The position numbers and the translations under genes were made by a program. DNA of 40,505 bases from Candidatus Zixiibacteriota bacterium (GTDB taxonomy: Bacteria > Zixibacteria > MSB-5A5 > WJJR01), in the NCBI GenBank assembly GCA_016235085.1, contig JACRMA010000012.1, forward strand, positions 1-40,505. The letters run 5' to 3'. The number at the start of each line of letters is the position of its first letter. The first letter of the stretch is position 1. The notes under the pieces are model-generated. The model was given only the letters and a program-made list of their open reading frames with translations. It was not told the DNA's origin and did no database searches. This document shows, one piece after another, positions 28,901 through 36,816 of this stretch.

Positions 28901-29681
28901 CGCACAATTGGTGAAGAGCGGATTCGAAATCATCCCGGCTTCGGGAGGATACACCAAATTAGATTGGCATTCGGTAATGGCATTCGCCAAGAATGTGTCC
29001 TTGAGTTCGACGACAGCCAAGCGATTCGCGCTGGGTTTTGTGACGTCGACGGCAGGTCCAGACACTACCGACCTGATGGCGACGACGCGGAAAGCCTGGC
29101 GATTTGCCTTCGGCTGGCAGGACGTAGTGACTCTCGACACCATCTCGCTCGGCATAGCGAGATCGTATCCCTACTGGGCATCGGGCTCCCATGAAAACGG
29201 GCCAACGAGCGGCTGCTGTGGTTGCGTGGTGAGTAAAGTTTCCGGGAGTCCGCTGTTGACGATCGCTCCCGACCCGGGTAACTGCACGGGCACGATTACT
29301 TTTGCCGGATCGCCGAGTCCGGGAAGTTTCACGGCGACATTCCGGGTTGCGACCCCAACCTGCACCGGTCCCTTGTACACTGAGGATCACGTGGTCACGA
29401 TTCTGGCGGGTTTCTTCCCGTGCAACTGTCCCGACCAGGGCCGTTTGAATGCGGACAGTGTCATCGACGTTTTGGATATCATAGCGTTAATCGACTATGT
29501 CTTCTCCGGCGCAGCCCAACCGGTGACTGACCCGATCTGCCCGACCGATCGCGGCGAGATCAACTGCGACGGGGCCGATGATGTCCTGGACGTGGTGGAC
29601 CTGATCGACTATGTCTTTGCCGAAGGACAAGCGCCCTGCAACCCCTGCGCCTGCAGTCCGTACCCGTCGAATTGCCCGTGA
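25992..29681 (+). CDS. Large secreted Asp-box (sialidase-fold-like) protein with type-B dockerin
   Basis: Extracellular protein of 1229 residues. Short signal peptide (about 1-21) ending Val-Trp-Ala-Ala; GGAGG precedes the ATG at good spacing. Residues about 60-570 appear to be a propeller: an Asp-box (Ser-Thr-Asp-Gly-Gly-Ile-His-Trp, about 480-487) and nearby Trp-Ser-Pro-Ala-Gln-Asn-Leu are typical of BNR/sialidase-like folds. The catalytic Arg triad and Tyr/Glu pair of true sialidases could not be assigned. Residues about 575-690 are an Ig-like strand domain. About 700-1060 is a beta-rich region of unknown family. Residues about 1143-1229 are a type-B double dockerin with two Leu-Ile-Asp-Tyr-Val-Phe helices and a Cys-x-Pro-Cys-x-Cys-Ser-Pro-Tyr-Pro end; the first loop starts Arg-Leu-Asn instead of Asp-x-Asn. 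The substrate is unknown. Confidence 0.87.
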   Translation: MRTRLISTAVAILATVMVWAAESPERMVARHLADEAQQPSRGGKSWATLPIADGPQDRLDNWIAAQPANRSIIRDDYTVGAGLNAVTAAPGLQLAWTTYDFQHNDAVPHQIGTILSPAVGDTSHLVHFVWTHWDIIPESLNRIDRFVNFQSYNSATGHFIHGTNGLTISGAGGDPLQGRAGFITMDVDDNDRTRAVAHVRDAPEQPSGDYCSYYYEQSASAFSVFTEGVLNGSKGVLGNFTDDVIWPHVTVDRQPGTDYFYVVSHTYSANSNLVFWRCTAPMIWQGPYVIDSTPSLSYNIAADPTSDKIALVTENATPSPSNPHGILQIVYRPSPARGDDWGAVNTTGLGDSKRVFVTSYNDAAGPGAWLDVVGDYDNAGKLHIVWNEQRVQNSSEQGSWKHWDDVANTITTIHQAYWNNTGAVGGRDINIKFPSIGFGDGSTTCGSGTNLNYVYLTFCQFGGETSAEQHDQSAHGYMNGEVYLSGSTDGGIHWSPAQNLTNSRRPGCDPARGDSCPSENWPSLARTVNDTLHLMYINDRDAGDAVFGQGNWTFNPVMYYRIPGGTNAQLLCPTIAPNAAVDLSDANGADCEYNTPPNTSLSESLTISNPGNAAMTGQVSIQYLNPPSGAWLLTATGGYTIPPGGMDDVRPVVMSAAGLSEGLYRAQISVTHNDPTKTSPVVLPVDFFVFHNFACPEYVTLHTNWLELEVSSVDRVAMGPLRYSGTGIGLNVAPIPGSSHQSMAANVPVGGGIWGARGLYRAPRFGSPDSGNNTIYDASLIIARTPTPSAPPPGDTTVYRYLFGQGNYARGFRALSGLTVDSSNYGTGAGMVTARAQQATIDSLIGIDVEYQFPQSADSSNFVIITYKIFKRAAGTISGLIIGEAADFDIIPSAENAKYQIGTQNKAAYSSAMNLVYQTGADSGATTLAQKYMGGMTAIQCTPAPRAWLAPNDQWLFKNRGGGFYEGYLYAQLVKSGFEIIPASGGYTKLDWHSVMAFAKNVSLSSTTAKRFALGFVTSTAGPDTTDLMATTRKAWRFAFGWQDVVTLDTISLGIARSYPYWASGSHENGPTSGCCGCVVSKVSGSPLLTIAPDPGNCTGTITFAGSPSPGSFTATFRVATPTCTGPLYTEDHVVTILAGFFPCNCPDQGRLNADSVIDVLDIIALIDYVFSGAAQPVTDPICPTDRGEINCDGADDVLDVVDLIDYVFAEGQAPCNPCACSPYPSNCP

Positions 29682-29776
29682 ATGAACTACCCGGCAGTAT
29701 TCGCGAGGGGCAAGAATGTCGCCAGAAGTCGCCGATCCTGATTCGATGACGTTCATGATTCCGGATGTTATTCCTC

Positions 29777-29806
29777 TTGACATTTGGGCGTCCAACCTGT
29801 TATCTT
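29777..29806 (+). promoter_or_regulatory. Sigma70-like promoter of the subtilisin-dockerin gene
   Basis: TTGACA and TATCTT with an 18-nt spacer (17 nt to TTATCT). The predicted leader is about 230 nt. No terminator was seen between the preceding stop at 29681 and this site. Confidence 0.55.
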
Positions 29807-30043
29807 GCTTGAGGTAAGCCAAACGCCGCGATGAGCGGCAACGTCTCTGGTTTTGAGGTGAATCCGCTGGCACTGGCTCTCGCCGGATCCGCGGTCTGAC
29901 GCCCGACCAATACAGTTACCGACATATCCCCGCCCTACGGGGAACAAGTTCTCACAGGGAACGTGACATCCATCGGACGAATTTGGGTTCCGGTGGCACA
30001 TCGTGCGAACACAGCAATGGCACATGGCCCTTGCGGAGGAGGA

Positions 30044-33000
30044 ATGATGGCAAAGCGACTGATTCTTGTGCTGGCGATCGTGCTTGCGGGGTTGTTCTCG
30101 TTCCCGAGAACCAGCGTCGCCGCACCAGAAGGGACAGCGTCGGCAACGGGAGGGCCGCAACCGGATGACCAGGCTCAGTTCCAAACTGCTGCCTCGACGC
30201 TCCCCACCTATTATGTGTACCACGGGCGGCCGGAGAATCTGACGCTTGATCCTGTCCGGCTCGCAATCCAATACGGCGCACCATCATCCACAAGCGAGCG
30301 TTCGGCGGCGATTAACGCGGCCGGAATCGACGTCATGTCCGAGGAAGCGACCGGGATCACCGGGTGGTCACTCCTCAATCTCGCGACGGAAATCTCTGGT
30401 CCGGCCGATGCCGATTCGCGCATCAAATCGCTGCTCGCCACCACGGCGGCGACATTCGTCTCGCCTGTCTTCCGCACTCAGGCGGGGGGTTGGGTGACGA
30501 TGACTCCGACAATCCTTCTGCGTTTCAAGAACGGATACGAGTCCAACGGAGACGCCCTGCTCGCGACGATTGCTCCTGAACTGGCCGCCACAGACCGGGA
30601 ATTCGGCAAGATGCCGGGGGCCTACAAACTGCGCAGCAGTTCTCGCAATGGGTTCGACGTTTTGGCCATCGCCAATCGGCTCGCCTCTGATCCGCGGGTT
30701 GCGTGGGCGGAACCGGATGCCATCTTTACCGGGCATGGTGATCTGATCCCCAACGATCCCGGGTTCTCCAGTCTCTGGGGGATTCGCAACACGGGGCAAT
30801 CGGGCGGCGCTCCCGGCATGGATATGGCCGGCGACAGAGCGTGGGACATTACCACCGGGGATCCTAATGTCAAGGTGCTGATCATCGACACCGGCGTGCA
30901 GCAGGACCATCCGGACATCAATCAACTCCCGGGTGCGGACTTCACCGGCGAAGGCGGCGGAGGCGGGCCGGTCAATGCCTGCGACAATCACGGCACTGCC
31001 GTAGCGGGGTGCGTGTCAGCCATCATCAATAATGCGACCGGCACGGTTGGCATCGCCCCATCGTGCCGCGTCCTGTCCGCCCGCCCGTTTACCTCAACTC
31101 TGGATTGCTCCGGCAGTTGGTCAAGTACCGCGAGTTGGACGGTTGATGCCCTGACGTGGGGAGAATCCCAGGGAGCGCGCGTCAGCAACAACAGCAACTA
31201 CTATGGCTTCACATCGAGCGCCATCGAGGACAAGTATGCTTCGACCTATGCCGGCGGCATGGTTCATTTTGCCAGTGCCGGGAATGACGCCAGTCCTTCT
31301 ATTTCGTATCCATCGTCTGCCCCATTTGTGAACTCGGTCGCAGCATTAAATCAGCAGGGTTCGCGCTCTTCGTTCAGCAACTACGGTGTCGGATTGGACT
31401 TTTCCGCACCGGGCTCGACGATCTACTCGACCGATCGCACGGGAACCCAGGGATATGTGAGTGGGGACTACACCTTTGTCAACGGTACGTCTTTCGCCTC
31501 ACCCTATTCGGCCGGCGTGGCGGCACTCATCATCTCCAACAATCCCGCGCTGACCTCCGCCCAGGTCGAAGCCAAGATGCAGACTTCCAGCCGTGATTTG
31601 GGCGCAGCCGGGTACGACACCGACTTCGGCTGGGGATTCGTGAATGCGTACGATGCCATTGTCCCATACACCACGCTCTCGGTGTTGTCGTACAATCCCA
31701 CCTCGGGCATCGCGGTCACCATCAGCCCGGCGGATACCAATGGGTTGGGCGATGGCGTCACGCCGTTCGACCGGCAGTATTCACCCGGAAGGGATGTGAC
31801 GCTGACCGCGCCGGGCATCGGCGCGGGAGACACGTTCGTCAGATGGTTGAAAGACGGTGTCTACTTTCCCGGGGGTACCACGATTACGGTCGACTTGAGC
31901 ACGTCGCATGCGTTGATGGCGGTCTATCTCGCTTGCACCCAATCCGTGAGCAAGCCAGTTATCACACCCGAAGGCCCGGTGTGCATGATCCCCTACACTG
32001 TCGCCTGGCTGCCGCTGGCGGGGGCTTCGGGGTATGAGATCCAGGAGAATGGCGGAGCGTGGGTTTCGACCGGCACCGACACCTCGAAGTCATTCACTCC
32101 CTCGGTGGCGGGAGACTACGTGTATTCCGTTCGTCCGGTGTCAAGCTGCGGCGCCGGGGCGGCCAGCGCGACGGCGACCATCTCGGTTGATGGCGCCATT
32201 CCGCCAGTGGTCTCGCAACCACGGATTGATGGTCCCAGTCCGGTGTGCATAAACTCCCAATTCGCCGTGAGTTGGGATGCGGTCACGGGTGCCCGCAGCT
32301 ATGAAATTCGCGAGAATGGCGGAAGCTGGACCAGCGTCGGGGCGGTGCCGGTGCAATTCTATTTCAAGACGGTCCCGGGCCTCTACACGTATGAAGTCCG
32401 TTCCGAGAACAGCTGCGGGGCGAGCGCACTCAGTTTGCCGGTCTCAATCACGGTAACCGCTGATGGATCCGCCGCTCCCGCTCCGCCCACGCAGCCTGTC
32501 GTGCAGCCGGCCAATCCAGTGTGCACGGGCACACCGCTGACCATTCGGTGGAACAACGTGCCCGCAGCGGACTACTATCAAATTCGTGAGAACGGCGGTA
32601 TCTGGCAGAACTGCGGAAGCATACCAGTGTGGGGCATGAGTCCCGCGGGACCCGGCACGTTCATTTATGAGATTCGCGCGGTCAATAGTTGTGGTGCGAG
32701 CAATCCAAGCCCGGCGACGACGGTCCTCATCGGACCCTGCTACAATGTCGCCGTATTTTCCCTGCACCCGGACAACGACGTAGCGATAACCCTAAGCCCG
32801 CCGGACCAAAATGGCAAAACAGGAGGCACGACCCCGGACGCTTATCTGTACGGCAGTGGCCAGATCGTGTCCATCGAAGTTCCGGCGGTGGTTAACGGTT
32901 GGAACTTCCTCAAGTGGCAGCGTGACGGAGTGGACTACTCAACCAATCCGGCGATTTCCCTGACGATCGACGCCGACAGAGTGATGACCGCGATGTACCA

Positions 33001-34051
33001 CATCCCCATGCTCACCATTGCCTCAGCCAATCCCGGGAGCGGCGTGGCCATCGTGGTCACGCCACAGGACATCAACGGTCAGGCCGATGGCACGACTCCA
33101 TTCACCCGCGAATATGTTCAGGGAACGAACGTCACGCTGCAGGCACCGGCCAACTTCAACGGCAATCCGTTTGAGAAGTGGCAGCGCGATGGCGCGGATT
33201 ATCCCGGTGGACAGTCGATCGCTTTCGCACTGGATACCAATCATTCGATGACCGCCATGTATCATAGCGTGACGGGCGTTGAGATCGAGAGTAAGAGCGC
33301 GCTGTCAGGCTCGGTGCCGATCCATATTAAACTCTCCAATGAAGTTCCGGTGCGAAAGATCCTGCTCCCCCTGGAAATCCGTGAAGTCACGCCGGGAGCG
33401 GCCATCACGAGAATCCGGGTCAGCTATGCGGAACGGCTGACGGGGTATCTGACGGGAATCAGCTCCGCGCTGCAGTTTGGCACTCCCGATGGAAACTGCA
33501 AGAGTGGATTGTCGGGTGGATACAAGACAGCCACCGCGATCATGACGCCCGATGTCGACGTGAACGTCGGGGACCTCCCCGAGGGAATCTCCATCGTCCG
33601 CGGCCGTCTGACGGACCCCGCCCTCCCCGCAGGCGCTGACGCCTCTGGGTCGATCATTCTGACGGTGTTCGTGAATGGACCGCAGGGGTCGTTCGAGATC
33701 GACACGACCTGCACCAATCCCGCTAATCATCTGATCTTTACCCAGGAAGATCCGCCGACTTACACGAACATCCTCCCGGTCTTTACGAAAGGTACAATTA
33801 CCATCACCGGCGACGGCTGCGGATGCCCATCGCAGGGGGATCTTATCGCCAACGGTGATATCGATGTGTTTGATATCATCGCCGTGATCGGGGTCGCATT
33901 CAGCGGTGACCTGGATCCACAGGATGCGAACTGCCCCAAGACTCGCGGTGACGTCAACAACGACGGCGTCACCGACGTCTTCGACGTGATCTACCTGATT
34001 GCAACGGCGTTCAGCGGTGGGCCCAATCCGCTTGATCCGTGCAATCCCTAG
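30044..34051 (+). CDS. Secreted subtilisin-like serine protease with cohesin-like module and dockerin
   Basis: Exported S8 peptidase of 1335 or 1336 residues. Tandem ATGs at 30044/30047 follow GGAGGAGG; the upstream in-frame start (29963) lacks a ribosome binding site. Signal peptide about 1-25. A prodomain-like region ends near residue 230 (Arg-Val-Ala-Trp-Ala-Glu-Pro-Asp). The catalytic domain has Asp282 (Ile-Asp-Thr-Gly-Val), His316 (Asn-His-Gly-Thr-Ala) and Ser483 (Asn-Gly-Thr-Ser-Phe-Ala-Ser-Pro), so it should be active. Next come an InlB-type B-repeat, three FN3/Ig-like repeats with Tyr-Glu-Ile-(Gln/Arg)-Glu-Asn-Gly-Gly, and two more B-repeats. A cohesin-like module (about 1083-1255) also occurs in the 36817-39273 protein. 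A type-A double dockerin ends the protein. It could process or be docked with other exoproteins (inferred). A UUCG terminator follows. Confidence 0.92.
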   Translation: MMAKRLILVLAIVLAGLFSFPRTSVAAPEGTASATGGPQPDDQAQFQTAASTLPTYYVYHGRPENLTLDPVRLAIQYGAPSSTSERSAAINAAGIDVMSEEATGITGWSLLNLATEISGPADADSRIKSLLATTAATFVSPVFRTQAGGWVTMTPTILLRFKNGYESNGDALLATIAPELAATDREFGKMPGAYKLRSSSRNGFDVLAIANRLASDPRVAWAEPDAIFTGHGDLIPNDPGFSSLWGIRNTGQSGGAPGMDMAGDRAWDITTGDPNVKVLIIDTGVQQDHPDINQLPGADFTGEGGGGGPVNACDNHGTAVAGCVSAIINNATGTVGIAPSCRVLSARPFTSTLDCSGSWSSTASWTVDALTWGESQGARVSNNSNYYGFTSSAIEDKYASTYAGGMVHFASAGNDASPSISYPSSAPFVNSVAALNQQGSRSSFSNYGVGLDFSAPGSTIYSTDRTGTQGYVSGDYTFVNGTSFASPYSAGVAALIISNNPALTSAQVEAKMQTSSRDLGAAGYDTDFGWGFVNAYDAIVPYTTLSVLSYNPTSGIAVTISPADTNGLGDGVTPFDRQYSPGRDVTLTAPGIGAGDTFVRWLKDGVYFPGGTTITVDLSTSHALMAVYLACTQSVSKPVITPEGPVCMIPYTVAWLPLAGASGYEIQENGGAWVSTGTDTSKSFTPSVAGDYVYSVRPVSSCGAGAASATATISVDGAIPPVVSQPRIDGPSPVCINSQFAVSWDAVTGARSYEIRENGGSWTSVGAVPVQFYFKTVPGLYTYEVRSENSCGASALSLPVSITVTADGSAAPAPPTQPVVQPANPVCTGTPLTIRWNNVPAADYYQIRENGGIWQNCGSIPVWGMSPAGPGTFIYEIRAVNSCGASNPSPATTVLIGPCYNVAVFSLHPDNDVAITLSPPDQNGKTGGTTPDAYLYGSGQIVSIEVPAVVNGWNFLKWQRDGVDYSTNPAISLTIDADRVMTAMYHIPMLTIASANPGSGVAIVVTPQDINGQADGTTPFTREYVQGTNVTLQAPANFNGNPFEKWQRDGADYPGGQSIAFALDTNHSMTAMYHSVTGVEIESKSALSGSVPIHIKLSNEVPVRKILLPLEIREVTPGAAITRIRVSYAERLTGYLTGISSALQFGTPDGNCKSGLSGGYKTATAIMTPDVDVNVGDLPEGISIVRGRLTDPALPAGADASGSIILTVFVNGPQGSFEIDTTCTNPANHLIFTQEDPPTYTNILPVFTKGTITITGDGCGCPSQGDLIANGDIDVFDIIAVIGVAFSGDLDPQDANCPKTRGDVNNDGVTDVFDVIYLIATAFSGGPNPLDPCNP

Positions 34052-34075
34052 TTGTTCACGCGCGAGATTGGCTAT

Positions 34076-34107
34076 CAGGGGCATCTTCGGATGCCCCTGT
34101 TCCTTTT
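34076..34107 (+). terminator. Strong intrinsic terminator with UUCG tetraloop
   Basis: A perfect 10-bp stem CAGGGGCATC / GATGCCCCTG closes a C(TTCG)G tetraloop, an unusually stable RNA hairpin, and is followed by TTCCTTTT. It ends the protease transcript. Confidence 0.9.
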
Positions 34108-34238
34108 GGGGACGTCTGACTGAACACGCAGTCGCGGGAGTACGCGCCGCATGCTCCGGCAGCCGGCCGGCGCCCGGCGTCAACTGCCAGGATCATGTGC
34201 GATCAACGGGCGAACAGATGCGAAAGTCCGAGGAGCAC

Positions 34239-35147
34239 TCAGATTGTCGGTGAACCGAGCGCACGCTGTGCGGCGTCACAAATCGCTCGTACCGCCGCAT
34301 GCGTGATAGCCTTTTCCGCCGTCACTGCATAGTAACGCCAATGAACAATTGGAGTCGTGCCGATGAAATTCACGCCGAACCGGTGTTGAATTTCTTCGCT
34401 GGCGAATGCCGGAGCGGGGAATATGCCTGCACCAGACTGCCCGAAGAGGAGGATGTAAGTGTAGTCGTCGAACTCGCCAACGATCTTCGGTTGAATTCCA
34501 TGATCGGTGAACCAGCGGTCCAATGCGGAACGGAGCCCGGCAATCATGGTCGGCATCACAATGGGCGCTCCGTCCAATGACTGCGGGAACCGGCGTCTGT
34601 ACTTTATGGCCAGATCCGTCCGGGCGTACAAACCGACAGCACTCTCACCGAGAAAGTGATTGAACAGCTTGTTACCGCGCCCCCCCTTGATCGGCGCATT
34701 GGTCAGAATGATATCGAGTTCGCGCCGGCCCAGAGCCGCCAACAAAGCGCTCCGTTTGCCATCGCGAACCACAAGCTTGACAGGTTCTTCGAGTCCCAGC
34801 GCCGGTTCCAGCAAGAGGCGGGCCGTCAGCTTGGGTAGAATGTCCACTATTGCCGCAGTGAGCCGCAGGGGTCCATTGCCCGATCGCGGACTCAGTGCGG
34901 TCTGCATCTCCTGGCCGAGGGCGAAGATCTGGTCGGCGTACCGCAGCACAACGTGTCCCATTTCGGTCAACTCAAGCCGACGGCCTTTCCGCTGGAACAG
35001 CTTGCGTTCCAGCGCATCCTCCAGCGCGTGGATCTGAGCACTCAGAGTCGATGGCGCCAGCCGCAATTCCGCACTCGCCCGGCTCAGGCTTCCCTCGCGA
35101 GCCACAGTCCAGAAATAGTGCAGGTGGTGATAGTTCAGGACTTTCAT
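34239..35147 (-). CDS. nhaR: LysR-family transcriptional regulator, NhaR-like
   Basis: Cytoplasmic DNA-binding regulator of about 302 residues. It begins with the NhaR-type Asn-Tyr-His-His-Leu-His-Tyr-Phe-Trp helix-turn-helix. It continues with Leu-Phe-Gln-Arg-Lys-Gly-Arg-Arg-Leu-Glu and Arg-Tyr-Ala-Asp-Gln-Ile-Phe-Ala-Leu-Gly-Gln-Glu-Met, very close to E. coli NhaR, the activator of the Na+/H+ antiporter gene nhaA. The effector domain includes Gly-Glu-Phe-Asp-Asp, also kept in NhaR. The start is ambiguous: in-frame ATG 35159 and TTG 35183 are alternatives and none has a strong ribosome binding site; 35147 fits the family start best. No antiporter gene is present here, so the target is unknown. 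It is divergent from the RNA candidate at 35376. Confidence 0.88.
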   Translation of the reverse strand: MKVLNYHHLHYFWTVAREGSLSRASAELRLAPSTLSAQIHALEDALERKLFQRKGRRLELTEMGHVVLRYADQIFALGQEMQTALSPRSGNGPLRLTAAIVDILPKLTARLLLEPALGLEEPVKLVVRDGKRSALLAALGRRELDIILTNAPIKGGRGNKLFNHFLGESAVGLYARTDLAIKYRRRFPQSLDGAPIVMPTMIAGLRSALDRWFTDHGIQPKIVGEFDDYTYILLFGQSGAGIFPAPAFASEEIQHRFGVNFIGTTPIVHWRYYAVTAEKAITHAAVRAICDAAQRALGSPTI

Positions 35148-35375
35148 TTTGCGCAACATGAGCCGCCACAAACGAAAAGTCAACTCTGTACCGCGACCTC
35201 CGAAAGGTTGTGTCGTCCTGCTGCTGAAGACGTTTCGAAGGAATCGAAAGGTGTGTTCAAGATTATCTGATTGTCCGAGTGCCGGGATTCACCATGATTG
35301 GTTTAGCGTGGTTTGGGCAGTGTCGAGAATCTCACCATCTGTCACAACTGACGGCTTCGCGAGATCTGTAATGGG

Positions 35376-35564
35376 TTCTGTTCGGGTAGGGCCAGCAGGA
35401 CCGTTTGGGGGAACGCCCCGGAGGAAGTGCTTTGCCCTCCGGGGCCCCGCAAGGCTCGGGAGAGGGTCAAGTGTCTCGTTGCAGACCTGTATTAGCAGTG
35501 TAATTGGCGCAATCGTGCTCGATTGGGGCTGACGCAGCAATTCCTGCGGCCAGACCAAGCAGGG
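35376..35564 (+). ncRNA. Structured small RNA candidate, 6S-like in size and end pairing
   Basis: About 189 nt with paired ends. Positions 35376-35385 pair with 35555-35564 (one mismatch), then an internal loop, then 35390-35399 pair with 35543-35551 (A bulge at 35394). Inside lie a perfect 10-bp hairpin (35415-35424 with 35436-35445) and a CAATCG-TGCT-CGATTG hairpin (about 35510-35525). A very strong terminator follows directly, and no protein-coding frame with a ribosome binding site precedes it. GTTCG followed by GGGCCAG on the 5' side and CCTGCGGC on the 3' side echo 6S RNA (SsrS) as remembered from E. coli, and the length fits. The branched interior is unlike the rod shape of 6S. tmRNA, SRP RNA and RNase P signatures were not found. 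Confidence 0.45.
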
Positions 35565-35604
35565 AAGTCCGTGGGGAGGTGGTATCGCCACGGACTTCTT
35601 TTTT
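35564..35604 (+). terminator. Strong intrinsic terminator after the RNA candidate
   Basis: A perfect 11-bp stem GAAGTCCGTGG / CCACGGACTTC with a 13-nt loop is followed at once by TTTTTT. This is the best U-tract terminator in the window and implies a plus-strand transcript ending here. Confidence 0.92.
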
Positions 35605-35693
35605 GCCGATTTGTCGCCTCATGCTCCGACGGTACTTCCCCGCGCCAATCGGGCCACTCAAATATACAATCGGAGCTCGGCAGCGGAACGATG

Positions 35694-35807
35694 TTATGGG
35701 GTCTTCGCGTGTTGCTTGGCCGGACCGCTCTTGACCTTCTGCTGTTGCTTCACGGCTTTTTGCTTCTGGCTTTTCGACTTGTCCTTCTTACCGCCCTTGT
35801 CTCCCAT
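35694..35807 (-). CDS. 37-residue lysine-rich small protein
   Basis: A tiny gene encoding 37 residues that starts Met-Gly-Asp-Lys-Gly-Gly-Lys-Lys-Asp-Lys and ends Lys-Thr-Pro. The sequence is about one third Lys with much Gln and Ser, so it is highly basic and probably disordered. GGGAG lies 7 nt before the ATG (AAAGGGAGCGTGCC then ATG), which supports translation. From memory, similar very short Met-Gly-Asp-Lys starting, Lys/Gln-rich proteins are annotated as hypothetical in several Gram-negative phyla. The function is unknown; charge alone would allow nucleic-acid or ribosome binding. It lies between the RNA candidate, whose terminator converges on it, and a long non-coding stretch. Confidence 0.65.
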   Translation of the reverse strand: MGDKGGKKDKSKSQKQKAVKQQQKVKSGPAKQHAKTP

Positions 35808-36816
35808 GGCACGCTCCCTTTCGCTTTTCGGTCAGGTTCTCGAAGTGACAGTGTACCTCATCAGCCAATCCAGATGCCATCGTTGCCCAAGCTAAAACAC
35901 ACCGTGAGTGATGGCAAGAACTTAGGTCGCGCAAGCCCGGCCTGGGGTGGACGTACCAATTCGATACATCCGGCGCGTTCTCCGAGACACTGCTGGTTAC
36001 AATCTGCACGTCGGACATTTCCCCCATCGGCAGAAGCGGCGGATCGCCGCCGCCCGATTGCGGTGTCGGTCCGATGGCGAATCGCCGGTCGCCCAATGGT
36101 CGTGCGAATCTGCGATTAGAGCCGAATCCGTATGATGTTGGACCAAGATGATGACGCGTCAGTGCTTGCTGACAACATAACTTATCCGGCCTGCCCCGAT
36201 CTATTTCGCTGATTCTCCTGTTTGGGGGTGTGTTGACCGGACGGCACCCGGACGGCACCCGGACGTGCCCATCCGTGTTGAAACCCGTGCCGGAATGCCG
36301 CATGTTGGCTTAATCGGGATAGTTATTATCATGATTATGAAGGCGCTCGAAGCGCCATATCTGGACGATTTTCCTATTTTTTGCTTGACACTGGCATCGC
36401 CGTCACTCATTTTGCGGCATAGTGTCGCGTGAAGAGCAGTAGCATCACGCAAATCGTGTAGATAGTCTTTGAAGAGTACCCTCCCTCCCCCAAGGGAGTT
36501 GTAAGTCATAGCACTTGGTGAAGCCTTCGTCTCTCCATTTGGGGCGACATCGGTAACCGATTGACGGCGCCGGTTCTTCCGCTACGCTTTGCGGTACGGC
36601 GGTCACTTTGGTCGAAAACTCCTTCTGACTTGAAACTACCTCGGGCATGACGGAAATCACACGACGATCACAGTTGCATGAAATCACTCGCGAGAGGCGA
36701 TTGCGAAAGCCGCCCAGCCCTTCTCCCCTGATCACGTTTACCCGTGCACTGGAACGCCCCTTCTACACACCGGTCCTCAACGCAGTAATTCTACGCCACA
36801 ACCGAAGGAGGTCTGA
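35808..36816. other. Long intergenic region, no gene supported
   Basis: About 1 kb without a convincing gene. A 171-codon minus frame (35788-36303) and a 198-codon plus frame (35523-36119) lack ribosome binding sites and biased composition, and overlap better-supported features. A GGCGCT-CGA-AGCGCC hairpin sits near 36330-36345. A TTGACA at about 36384 has no good -10. The direct upstream 20 nt hold the AAGGAGG site of the next gene. Confidence 0.5.
36239..36265. repeat. Short tandem repeat, 11-bp unit
   Basis: The unit GGACGGCACCC occurs twice in perfect tandem followed by a third partial copy (GGACG). It lies in the gene-free region; no function is evident. Confidence 0.8.

Noticed and set aside
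35376-35604. tmRNA, SRP RNA, RNase P RNA or cobalamin riboswitch at this site
   Set aside because: The tmRNA 3' acceptor end, the SRP GGAAGCAGC loop and the RNase P conserved blocks were not seen, and the riboswitch core and box are not in the right order.
36239-36265. Start of a CRISPR or other repeat array
   Set aside because: The unit is only 11 bp, directly tandem with no spacers, and ends after a partial third copy.
35788-36303. 171-codon minus-strand open frame
   Set aside because: No ribosome binding site and no recognisable domain; it overlaps the better-supported 37-codon gene in another frame.
36384-36415. TTGACA as a promoter for the 36817 gene
   Set aside because: No -10 close to TATAAT lies 16-18 nt downstream (ATTTTG is the best), and the leader would exceed 400 nt.
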